Shown piece by piece: positions 1 through 6,046 of a stretch of DNA of 6,484 nt. A program made the translations under genes and the position numbers. This DNA is from Clostridiales bacterium. Its GTDB lineage: Bacteria > Bacillota > Clostridia > Lachnospirales > Lachnospiraceae. Under the pieces are notes generated by a model, which did no database searches, was not told where the DNA came from, and saw only the letters and a program-made list of their open reading frames with translations. The DNA is taken from assembly GCA_020859965.1 (NCBI GenBank), contig JAJBVF010000118.1, positions 1 through 6,484 on the forward strand, in the 5' to 3' direction. Numbering within the stretch: position 1 is the first letter of the stretch; the number at the start of each line of letters is the position of its first letter.

Positions 1-305
1 TTGTTATATCCATTGTAGCCGCCGCCCGGGTCATTCTGATAACCATTATAGCCACTGCCCGGGTCATTCTGATAACCATTATTATAGCCATTATAACCAC
101 CGCCCGGAGCATTATTATAGCCGCTGTAAGCACCGTTCGGGTCATTATTATAACCATTCTGATAACCATTGTAGCCACCACCCGGAGCATTGTTATAGCC
201 ATTGTAAGCGTCGGACGGACCATTGTTATATCCATTGTAGCCGCCGCCCGGGTCATTATTATAACCGTTGTAATTCTCTCCCCCGTTTCCAGATCCATTT
301 TTCAT
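1..305 (-). CDS. Gly/Asn/Tyr-rich tandem-repeat protein, N-terminal 101 residues (3' end outside window)
   Basis: The open frame starts at the ATG at 305-303 and runs off the left edge without a stop. The start is well supported: an AGGAGG site lies 9 nt upstream, and the ATG overlaps the kinase stop as ATGA. The visible protein has a short leader (MKNGSGNGGEN) followed by 11-residue units of the type YNGYNNDPGGG. It is made almost only of Gly, Asn, Tyr, Pro, Asp and Gln, with some Ala and Ser. After Lys2 there is no basic residue, and there is no hydrophobic segment, so this part is not a signal peptide or membrane anchor and is probably disordered (prion-like composition). Similar low-complexity N-termini in Clostridia often precede small membrane domains, but that part lies outside the window. 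Its position directly after a sensor kinase suggests an accessory or output protein of that system. The function is unknown and I do not recognise the family. Confidence 0.8.
   Translation of the reverse strand, partial: MKNGSGNGGENYNGYNNDPGGGYNGYNNGPSDAYNGYNNAPGGGYNGYQNGYNNDPNGAYSGYNNAPGGGYNGYNNGYQNDPGSGYNGYQNDPGGGYNGYN
3..272 (-). repeat. 33-bp in-frame tandem repeat (11-residue units), seven full copies plus a partial eighth
   Basis: Reading the minus strand from 272, the units are YNGYNNDPGGG, YNGYNNGPSDA, YNGYNNAPGGG, YNGYQNGYNNDPNGA, YSGYNNAPGGG, YNGYNNGYQNDPGSG and YNGYQNDPGGG, then YNGYN at the window edge. Five units are 33 bp. Units four and six are 45 bp because they carry one extra four-residue GYxN step. 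Copies differ at synonymous third positions (GGC/GGT, TAC/TAT), so the array is not perfectly homogeneous. The array continues beyond the window, so the copy number is a minimum. Confidence 0.9.
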
Positions 306-1450
306 CCGTTATCCCCTCCTTTTATCCGGGCAGTGGCAGGCAGGTTTACAATAAACCGGGTGTTTTTGCTGTCACTGACTGCAGATATCACACCTCCATG
401 CAGTTCTACGATCTGCCGGGCAATTGCAAGGCCAAGCCCCGCTCCGCCGGTTTTACTGGACCTCCCGTCGTCAATGCGATAGAACTTTTCAAAAATCATC
501 TCAAGCTTCTTTTGAGGAATTTGCGGACCTTCATTGGTAAAAACAATCGTTATTCCATTATTTCCGCCCCGTGCCTGAATCAGGATCTCCGTTCCCTCAT
601 ATCCGTAAGCAGCCGCATTCTTAAGCAGATTGTCAAATACGCGCGCAAGCTTCTCCGGATCGCACTGCACAAACAGATCTTCCTGTGCATCTACCACACA
701 CGTCATATTTTTCTCATTCAACATGCCGCAGTTCTCATCTTCAAGCTGTTCCAGCATCATCGAAAGATCAATCTCTCTTTTTTCAAGCACGATATTCTGA
801 ATATTGAAGCGCGTAATTTCAAAAAATTCATTGATCAGTTCTTCCAGACGGATTGCTTTTTCCAATGTAATATGTGTATATCTTGCACGTTCTTCCTGTG
901 CCATCTCCGGATGTTCATCCAACATCGTCAGATAGGCCGTCACCGAAGTAAGAGGTGTCTTCAGATCATGAGCAAGGCAGACCACCATTTCATTCCTGCG
1001 CTGTTCGCTCTCCGCAGCCTGACGCTCCCTGCAGGAAAGCTTATCCTGCAGCCGGTTCAGCTGCTCTTCCATAATTTCCAGCTCCGACTCCAGTCGGATG
1101 GGTTCCCGCGAATCCTCCAGGATCTGATCCAGCGCATCACTGACAGCATTCAGACGGCGCGTCATCCTGCACACGCTCAAAAGAAAGAATAGAAAAAACA
1201 GAAAAGCAAATCCGGCAAGAATAAAAATAATCTTACCATTTACCAGCAGCCGCTCATACAATATGTACGCATGCTCCGCCGACAGCCCCAGTTTCTGCAA
1301 TACCTTTAGAGAAAAATTCTGAAAAGCTGTCTGCGAGATACCTTCTATCAGAAAAATCAGAATACCGTATCCTACAGCCACTGTCAAAGCGCTGATCAGG
1401 ATGGCGCGAAGGACGGCACTCCACTTTAATTTTCCATATCTATTTTTCAA
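302..1450 (-). CDS. VanS-like membrane sensor histidine kinase
   Basis: This is a 382-residue sensor kinase that should autophosphorylate on His and pass phosphate to the regulator encoded just upstream. A first membrane segment lies at about residues 11-36, a short extracytoplasmic loop at 37-73 and a second segment at 74-95. A charged, helical linker follows at about 96-150. The H-box reads LAHDLKTPLTS with the phospho-accepting His at 161, very close to the VanS version. The ATPase domain shows the N-box (NLLKNAA, Asn278), a G1 element (NEGPQIP), the F-box (EKFYR) and the G2 loop (GGAGLGLAI, 335-343), so all catalytic elements look intact. The start is a TTG at 1450. It overlaps the regulator gene by 11 bp, has a TAGGG-like site about 7 nt upstream, and has an in-frame stop 9 nt further back, so no longer protein is possible. 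The short sensor loop leaves the signal unknown. VanS-like kinases occur outside glycopeptide-resistance loci, and no van resistance enzyme gene is visible here. Confidence 0.92.
   Translation of the reverse strand: MKNRYGKLKWSAVLRAILISALTVAVGYGILIFLIEGISQTAFQNFSLKVLQKLGLSAEHAYILYERLLVNGKIIFILAGFAFLFFLFFLLSVCRMTRRLNAVSDALDQILEDSREPIRLESELEIMEEQLNRLQDKLSCRERQAAESEQRRNEMVVCLAHDLKTPLTSVTAYLTMLDEHPEMAQEERARYTHITLEKAIRLEELINEFFEITRFNIQNIVLEKREIDLSMMLEQLEDENCGMLNEKNMTCVVDAQEDLFVQCDPEKLARVFDNLLKNAAAYGYEGTEILIQARGGNNGITIVFTNEGPQIPQKKLEMIFEKFYRIDDGRSSKTGGAGLGLAIARQIVELHGGVISAVSDSKNTRFIVNLPATARIKGGDNG
313..322 (-). promoter_or_regulatory. Ribosome binding site of the repeat-protein gene
   Basis: The minus strand reads AAGGAGGGG here, with the AGGAGG core 9 nt before the ATG at 305. 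It sits inside the last codons of the sensor kinase. Together with the ATGA stop/start overlap at 305-302 it fixes the start and points to translational coupling with the kinase. Confidence 0.75.
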
Positions 1451-2135
1451 TCTTGTACCCTACTCCCCAAACGGTCTTGATAAAATCGCTTTTCCTGTGC
1501 CCATCGCCCATCTTCTCCCGCAAATGGCGGATATGTACCATAACGGTATTATTACTGTTCTTAAAATATTTTTCCTTCCAGATCTGTTCAAACAGCTGCT
1601 CAGAACTGATCACCTTCCCGCGATTCTCACAGAGCAGCCAGAGAATATCAAATTCTATCGGTGTGAGCGTCAGCTCCCGTTCATTATAAATACATACATG
1701 CGTGTCGCGGTTCATCTGAAGTCCCGCAAAGTCGATCACATTGTCCGGTATCCGGTCATTCGTCCCATTGTATTTCGTATATCGGCGAAGCTGGGCTTTG
1801 ACGCGCGCCACCATTTCAAGAGGGTTGAAAGGCTTGGGAATGTAATCATCCGCGCCAAGGGTGAGCCCGGCAATCTTATCAGTGTATTCCGTCTTCGCAG
1901 TCAGCATGATAACCGGAAACTTATAATTTTCCCGGATCTTCTGCAAAACCCGAAAGCCATCAATATCCGGAAGCATCACGTCCAGCAAGGCCAGATCCGG
2001 TGGCGACTGCTCAATCTTACGCAGCGCCTCCCGTCCGGAATAAGCCAGCTCTACTTTATAGCCATCATTCTGCAGATAAAGGCCGATCACTTCCGCGATC
2101 TCTTTTTCATTGTCCAAAACAAGTATTTTGCTCAT
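1440..2135 (-). CDS. VanR-like response regulator, OmpR/PhoB family
   Basis: This 231-residue protein has a receiver domain (about 1-118) and a winged-helix DNA-binding domain (about 133-231). The phospho-acceptor is Asp52 in LLDVMLPDIDG, the switch Thr is Thr79 and the conserved Lys is Lys101 in PKPF. The stretch with MLTAK, LTLGADDY and KAQLRRY closely follows VanR. The C-terminal part shows the usual features (LTLTPIEFDILWLL; VMVHIRHLREKM; TVWGVGYKIE). One departure stands out: the acidic pair near the N-terminus is Asp8-Asn9 rather than Asp-Asp or Asp-Glu, so the position that normally helps bind Mg2+ is Asn (AAT codon). The ATG at 2135 has GGAGG about 12 nt upstream, somewhat far. The gene lies 59 bp after asnS and overlaps the kinase start. 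It probably controls its own operon, including the repeat-protein gene, but no operator could be identified. Confidence 0.93.
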   Translation of the reverse strand: MSKILVLDNEKEIAEVIGLYLQNDGYKVELAYSGREALRKIEQSPPDLALLDVMLPDIDGFRVLQKIRENYKFPVIMLTAKTEYTDKIAGLTLGADDYIPKPFNPLEMVARVKAQLRRYTKYNGTNDRIPDNVIDFAGLQMNRDTHVCIYNERELTLTPIEFDILWLLCENRGKVISSEQLFEQIWKEKYFKNSNNTVMVHIRHLREKMGDGHRKSDFIKTVWGVGYKIEK

Positions 2136-2194
2136 CCGCAGCTATGCCCTCCCCTTTTTAAAAAATCCCGGCCGTCTGGATATCGAGAACGCTT

Positions 2195-3589
2195 TTACTG
2201 TAAATTTCCGACAGTCCGCGGGTAAGGAAGCACGTCGCGGATATTGGACATACCGGTCAGATACATCACACACCGCTCAAAGCCAAGACCAAATCCGGCA
2301 TGGCGGGTGGAACCGTACTTGCGCAGATCCACATAGTAAGCGTAATCTTCCGGCTTCATACCAAGCTCTGCAATACGGGACGTAAGGATCTCATAATTGT
2401 CCTCTCTCTGGCTGCCGCCGATGATCTCACCGATCCCCGGTACCAGGCAATCCATAGCACGCACAGTTTTCCCATCGTCATTCAGCTTCATATAGAAAGC
2501 CTTGATTTCCTTCGGATAATCCGTGACAAACAGCGGGCGCTTATAAACCTGCTCGGTCAAGTAACGCTCATGCTCGGTCTGCAGGTCGCACCCCCATGAT
2601 ACTTTATATTCAAATTTGTCATTATGCTTTTGCAGGATCTCGACCGCTTCCGTATAGGTCACATGCCCGAATTCCGAATTCAGGACATGATTCAGTCGAT
2701 CCAGCAATCCCTTGTCTACAAAGGAATTGAAGAACTTCATTTCCTCCGGAGCATTCTCCAGAACATAACGAATGATATATTTGATCATGCTCTCCGCAAG
2801 GATCATATCATCTTCCAGATCCGCAAAAGCAATCTCCGGCTCGATCATCCAGAATTCCGCCGCATGACGTGCGGTATTGGAATTCTCTGCCCGGAAAGTC
2901 GGTCCAAAAGTATAGACATTCCGGAATGCCTGTGCAAAAGCCTCTACATCAAGCTGACCACTCACGGTCAGATTCGTCTCTTTTCCAAAGAAATCCTGTG
3001 AATAGTCAATCGCCCCCTGCGCATCCCGCGGAAGATTGTCGAGATCCAGTGTCGTCACCTGAAACATCTCACCGGCGCCTTCACAGTCACTTGCCGTGAT
3101 GAGCGGTGTGTGTATATATACAAAGCCGCGCTCCTGGAAAAAAGTATGAATCGCATACGCAATCAGGGAACGCACACGGAATACAGCCTGAAAGGTATTC
3201 GTCCGCGGACGAAGATGCGGGACCGTGCGAAGATATTCCATTGAATGCCGCTTCTTCTGCATCGGATAATCCGGTGTCGATGTACCTTCCACTTCTACGG
3301 AGGAAGCCTGAATTTCAAACGGCTGTTTCGCATTCGGCGTAGCCACCAGTGTACCGCTCACGATCACTGCTGCCCCAACGTTCAGCTTTGAAATTTCTGA
3401 AAAATTGGAAAGCTGGTCAGAATATACGATCTGAAGAGTTTCAAAAAAAGTGCCGTCATGAAGCACAATAAATCCAAAGGTCTTCGAATCACGAATGCTG
3501 CGCACCCATCCGCCTACAGTAATCTCTTTTCCAATATAGCTTTCCCGGTCGCGGTACAGCTCCTTTACAGTCGTAAATTTTAAGTCCAT
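2195..3589 (-). CDS. asnS: Asparaginyl-tRNA synthetase (AsnRS)
   Basis: AsnRS charges tRNA-Asn with asparagine using ATP in the cytoplasm. The 464 residues match the usual bacterial length (about 466 in E. coli). Residues 1-105 form the OB-fold anticodon-binding domain ([21 protein letters not shown]). The class II catalytic core follows. It has the [17 protein letters not shown] helix at 125-141, motif 2 at about 231-252 ([20 protein letters not shown]) and motif 3 at about 431-458 with the ATP-binding Arg457 (GFGLGFERC to PYPRT). The GEMFQVTT segment is typical of AsnRS, and the overall pattern differs from AspRS. The ATG at 3589 has AAGGAG 7 nt upstream. A promoter lies about 100 bp upstream. 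No T-box was found in the leader, although aminoacyl-tRNA synthetase genes in Firmicutes often have one. No defects are visible. Confidence 0.97.
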   Translation of the reverse strand: MDLKFTTVKELYRDRESYIGKEITVGGWVRSIRDSKTFGFIVLHDGTFFETLQIVYSDQLSNFSEISKLNVGAAVIVSGTLVATPNAKQPFEIQASSVEVEGTSTPDYPMQKKRHSMEYLRTVPHLRPRTNTFQAVFRVRSLIAYAIHTFFQERGFVYIHTPLITASDCEGAGEMFQVTTLDLDNLPRDAQGAIDYSQDFFGKETNLTVSGQLDVEAFAQAFRNVYTFGPTFRAENSNTARHAAEFWMIEPEIAFADLEDDMILAESMIKYIIRYVLENAPEEMKFFNSFVDKGLLDRLNHVLNSEFGHVTYTEAVEILQKHNDKFEYKVSWGCDLQTEHERYLTEQVYKRPLFVTDYPKEIKAFYMKLNDDGKTVRAMDCLVPGIGEIIGGSQREDNYEILTSRIAELGMKPEDYAYYVDLRKYGSTRHAGFGLGFERCVMYLTGMSNIRDVLPYPRTVGNLQ

Positions 3590-3642
3590 GTCTCTTCTCC
3601 TTGTAATTCTGCCAAAAGACGCTTCACTTCTGCCTTTAACAT
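3580..3642 (-). CDS. Possible 20-residue upstream ORF overlapping the asnS start
   Basis: An ATG at 3642 opens a 20-codon frame in the asnS leader: [13 protein letters not shown], then QGEETWT and a TAA at 3582-3580. It overlaps the first 10 nt of asnS in another frame, and the asnS ribosome binding site lies inside it. The peptide would be a charged amphipathic helix. It contains no Asn codon, so it is not a classical asparagine attenuator. Upstream there is only a weak AAGAG-like site placed very close to the ATG. It could couple or compete with asnS translation, or it may be chance. Confidence 0.2.
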   Translation of the reverse strand: MLKAEVKRLLAELQGEETWT

Positions 3643-3651
3643 TACTCTTAC

Positions 3652-3674
3652 GGCAACTGTTCTATGACGTTGCC
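3652..3674 (-). promoter_or_regulatory. Hairpin in the asnS 5' leader
   Basis: A perfect 6-bp inverted repeat GGCAAC/GTTGCC encloses an 11-nt loop. It begins about 12 nt downstream of the -10 box, so it would lie very near the 5' end of the asnS mRNA. It is not followed by a T-run, so it is not an intrinsic terminator. A 5' stabilising stem or a regulatory stem is possible. The leader shows none of the conserved T-box core. Confidence 0.45.
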
Positions 3675-3685
3675 TCTTAAGGTTC

Positions 3686-3714
3686 ATTATACCCATTTTG
3701 TCCGGAGTCTGCAA
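3686..3714 (-). promoter_or_regulatory. Probable sigma-A promoter of asnS
   Basis: The -10 box is a perfect TATAAT at 3691-3686, and the best -35 is TTGCAG at 3714-3709 with an ideal 17-bp spacer. The -35 matches the consensus only in TTG, so strength depends on the -10. Transcription should begin near 3679, giving a leader of about 90 nt. The heptamer AGACTCC occurs twice on the minus strand, at 3710-3704 overlapping the -35 and at 3733-3727, 23 bp apart. It might be a binding site, but that is only a suggestion. Confidence 0.65.
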
Positions 3715-3756
3715 GGACTAAACATGGGAGTCTTTCTTAATAATTTCGATTCAGTC

Positions 3757-3771
3757 TGTGCGAAACGCACA
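3757..3771 (-). other. Stable stop-adjacent hairpin after the epimerase remnant
   Basis: The minus strand reads TGTGCG-TTT-CGCACA, a perfect 6-bp stem with a 3-nt loop, starting at the base after the TGA stop of the epimerase remnant. No T-run follows, so it does not qualify as an intrinsic terminator. It may act as an mRNA 3'-end or processing stem separating this transcript from asnS. Confidence 0.45.
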
Positions 3772-4737
3772 TCACCTGCCCAGCCGCCTCATCACTTCCA
3801 TACACATGCGCCCATTGTGATAAGGACACTTCCATGGCTGCACAATCGGAAGCTCCATCGGGGTATGATCCTCATTCACATTCTCAAACCACTCCGAGCC
3901 TTCCCGCGGGTCTACAAAATAAGAAGTAATGTAGTTCCATATCTCTTTCGCAGCATCCAGATATTTATCCGCATCCTGCAACGCCGCCGTGTTCTTCTCC
4001 AGATTGTTTTCCTGCAATACTGTGCTCTTCTCCCCGCTGCCGTTTTCACCTCTGCAGGTTTTCTTCTCCCACAGGTTCACAAATCCCACGATTGCCTCTG
4101 CCTGCACCCACCAGACGCGTTTTGTATCGTCAATACCATTTTCCGCCATCACGCCATTCTCGGAAAGCTTTTCGTTCGATACCGGATGAAAGCCGCGGTC
4201 AAACGCCTCCAGATATCCATATTCATCGGTACACTCTCTTCGATCACATCCTGAAGCCCGAACGCAATCTGAAGCGCTTCCTGTTCGCCTGTCGCATCAT
4301 AATTAGGAAGAAAGCGCGTAGATTGCAAATGCCTGATTGTAAGTATGCTTGGTGGCATCCTTTGGCTTTCCATCAAAAGTCACTGACCAGAATACGCCGC
4401 CCTGCTCCCGATCCAGGCAGCAGTCCCGCAGGAAACGGTATGCATGATCCGCATTCTCCTTCAGCGCCTCATCCTTCAGCAGCATATACGCATTCGAAAA
4501 AAACCACAGAATCCGGCTGTTGAGAATACATCCCTTCTCATACTCCGGATCCAGCTTCAGATCATATCCCATATAGCCGAAAAAGCCGCCATTTTTTTCA
4601 TCTTTTAATCCTGACCAGAACGGAATCAGCTTCCCGCGCAAATGTCCTTCCGCCTCTTTTACAAAGACTTCCGTATCCATAGTTTGCCACCTTTCTCTCC
4701 GCCTCTCCCAATACTCCTCTTCAGATTCCTTTTTCAT
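3772..4737 (-). pseudogene. Decayed N-acylglucosamine/cellobiose 2-epimerase
   Basis: The intact family epimerises the C2 hydroxyl of the reducing-end sugar, for example cellobiose to glucosyl-mannose, in cytoplasmic beta-glucan or mannan use. The N-terminal part (4737-4306) is highly characteristic: IPFWSGLKDEKNGGF, ILNSRILWFFSNAYM with the catalytic-type Arg75, and KHTYNQAFAIYALSS. An extra base near 4302-4305 (TAAT where TAT is expected) then creates a TAA stop. The next stretch (YDATGEQEALQIAFGLQDVIEESV) is in a different frame to about 4230. A missing base near 4228-4232 restores the original frame at DEYGYLEAFDRGFHPVSNEKLSENG. About 120 residues expected after SENG, including the central SYGHDIE-type active-site His, are absent. 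The frame resumes at ENGIDDTKRVWWVQAEA and ends normally with PWKCPYHNGRMCMEV. Total coding capacity is about 320 codons against about 390-410. The ATG at 4737 follows the upstream stop by 1 nt but has a weak ribosome site. The ATG at 4680, with AAAGGTGG 5 nt upstream, fits the family's start better. Activity is very unlikely. Confidence 0.88.
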
Positions 4738-4738
4738 C

Positions 4739-5881
4739 TTATTTCCAATTTAAAATCTCATCTGCCGCCTTCTTCGCAGAACCGCGGTACAGAACTGTAT
4801 AATCACACAGTTCCGCATTTTTTAATTCCACATCCAGCGAAAGGATTCTTTTTTTCTTTTCTTCGTTGGATATGCTTCGCTCCAGGATATCCGCAAGCAT
4901 CTCTTCTTTGTCCCGCTTTACAAAGATCAGCCTGCACTGTTCTCCAAACACCCGCTTCATCGCCATGCAGCCGCAGATATCCAGCGCCATGACAGCGGTT
5001 CCTGTTCCCATCGCCTGCTTCACATCCGAAAGCTTCGTGCCATAACGGAATCCTCCGTAAACGGTCTGTTCAAAAAAGTCTTCATTTCTGAATTCCACAT
5101 CGTTCAGATGGCTGTAAATGTTCGCCTCTTTCACCGTGCGGACATCCCTGGTCGTCCATGTTCGAACCCGGGAAAAACCCGGGCGTTTTGCCAGCTCATT
5201 GATGATAGCGCCCTTTCCCGCCCCGGTCGGTCCGACAAAGCACAGGAGTGACACACAATGGGAATCCTGATTCTCATAAACCGGCTCTTTCCGAACAGAA
5301 ACCTCATATGCCGGGCAGCATCTGTGCAAAGAACGCGTCCAAAACCCGGTTCCTGACGTCAGTATCGTCTGAACCAGTGTCAGAAATTCCTCATAGTGAT
5401 TCACACTCAGAATACCGGACGCAGATTCATTCCATGGCTGCCGGAACAGCACCGGGTAGTCTGCATTCGACTCACGGATATTGTGCAGACCGTCATCCAG
5501 AAGGATATCCATATGGAGAAGAGATTTCCGGGAACCCATAAAAATATTCTCTACCGGAATCTCCGGAAAATCTTCCACGATTCTGGCGATCCGGTCTCCC
5601 ATACAGGCCGGAGGCGTCGAAGTGATGATAAACACCTCGGCCAGTCTGGTAAGATTCCTTACAAATTGTTTCGCTCCAGGCAGGAGAGGCTCTTTCCTGT
5701 AAAACTCCGGCTGCTGGAAATATGCCAGCCGTTCATCCAGCGCATTTCCCAAAAGTCCCCACGAAGAAATATCCGCAGGTGTAAAGGAAGTTCCCTTCTT
5801 TTTATTCAGAAGCTGCAAAGCATATCCATTGCAATCATATAGAACATCATCGCAGTCCAATGCGATTGCTATCTTTTTCAT
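4739..5881 (-). CDS. Fusion of HAD-type 5'(3')-nucleotidase (NT5C-like) and guanylate kinase-like domain
   Basis: This is a 380-residue two-domain protein. Residues 1-175 resemble the NT5C (5'(3')-deoxyribonucleotidase) branch of the HAD phosphatases. Motif I is LDCDDVLYD with nucleophile Asp9 and Asp11, motif II is IITST at 85-89, the Lys is in GSRKS (Lys119) and motif IV is ILLDDG (Asp129-Asp130). A linker at about 176-207 has no clear family. Residues 208-380 resemble guanylate kinase: P-loop GPTGAGKG (217-224), the nucleotide-monophosphate-binding TTRDVR (243-248), FRYGT (278-282) and LDI with Asp301. The catalytic residues I could align look present in both halves, so one end may dephosphorylate nucleoside monophosphates while the other phosphorylates them. 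The substrate is unknown, and a normal gmk would be expected elsewhere. The ATG at 5881 is preferred because it sits just before the HAD strand, with AGAGAGGTG upstream (AGGTG about 9 nt away). An adjacent GTG at 5884 is possible. A GTG at 5908 would add nine residues but has no ribosome site. The epimerase remnant follows 1 nt after the stop, so they are co-transcribed. Confidence 0.8.
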   Translation of the reverse strand: MKKIAIALDCDDVLYDCNGYALQLLNKKKGTSFTPADISSWGLLGNALDERLAYFQQPEFYRKEPLLPGAKQFVRNLTRLAEVFIITSTPPACMGDRIARIVEDFPEIPVENIFMGSRKSLLHMDILLDDGLHNIRESNADYPVLFRQPWNESASGILSVNHYEEFLTLVQTILTSGTGFWTRSLHRCCPAYEVSVRKEPVYENQDSHCVSLLCFVGPTGAGKGAIINELAKRPGFSRVRTWTTRDVRTVKEANIYSHLNDVEFRNEDFFEQTVYGGFRYGTKLSDVKQAMGTGTAVMALDICGCMAMKRVFGEQCRLIFVKRDKEEMLADILERSISNEEKKKRILSLDVELKNAELCDYTVLYRGSAKKAADEILNWK

Positions 5882-5945
5882 CACAAACGTGCACCTCTCT
5901 CTTTTCACTTATCGCAGGCATCATCTTCTGTAAGGAACGATCAGA

Positions 5946-5963
5946 AAATAACATACGTTATTT
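5946..5963 (-). repeat. Perfect inverted repeat AAATAAC-N4-GTTATTT in the leader of the fusion gene
   Basis: Seven-base arms AAATAAC and GTTATTT flank a 4-nt centre. The element lies about 40-55 bp downstream of the predicted -10 box, between promoter and start codon. Its symmetry and AT-richness suit a DNA-binding operator. As RNA it would be a weak stem followed by only a short T-run, so a terminator role is unlikely. Confidence 0.45.
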
Positions 5964-6001
5964 CTCAACAGATTCCAAATCCGTTTCACTTCCGCATCAC
6001 C

Positions 6002-6030
6002 ATAATACCACAGCGCAGAGAAAAATGCAA
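6002..6030 (-). promoter_or_regulatory. Probable extended -10 promoter of the nucleotidase-kinase fusion gene
   Basis: The -10 box is TATTAT at 6007-6002, preceded by TGG (a TGn extension at 6010-6008). A -35-like TTGCAT lies at 6030-6025 with a 17-bp spacer. It would give a leader of about 115 nt to the ATG at 5881. It sits in the gap after the DegV-family gene, which fits a new transcription unit covering the fusion gene and the epimerase remnant. Confidence 0.55.
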
Positions 6031-6046
6031 ACATATGTTCGGTTTT

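Noticed and set aside
1..272. CRISPR or non-coding satellite interpretation of the repeats
   Set aside because: The units are contiguous without unique spacers. They keep one open frame with synonymous differences and follow a strong ribosome site, so they are coding.
2160..2194. Terminator or promoter between asnS and the response regulator
   Set aside because: The only stem before the T-run is ATCC/GGAT (4 bp). A TTTACA-16-TATCCA promoter is conceivable, but its -10 matches poorly.
1401..2225. 274-residue plus-strand open frame, and other long plus-strand frames such as 398-1192
   Set aside because: They lie antisense to well-recognised kinase, regulator and synthetase genes, show no family motifs and have no convincing ribosome sites.
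3590..3771. T-box riboswitch upstream of asnS
   Set aside because: The conserved AGGGTGG(N)ACCGCG-type core is absent on the minus strand and the leader after the promoter is too short.
4228..4305. Programmed ribosomal frameshifting in the epimerase
   Set aside because: There is no slippery heptamer at the TAAT site, two opposite shifts would be needed, and the core of the enzyme is deleted anyway.
5921..6034. 37-codon minus-strand ORF (MFAFFSALWYYGDAEVK...) in the gap before the fusion gene
   Set aside because: No ribosome binding site. It is overlapped by the predicted promoter and the inverted repeat, which explain the sequence better.
6021..6041. Possible intrinsic terminator after the DegV gene (CGAAC-ATAT-GTTTG then CATTTTT)
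   Set aside because: The stem is only 5 bp with a G-T pair and the T-run is offset. It also overlaps the -35 element, so support is too weak to list.
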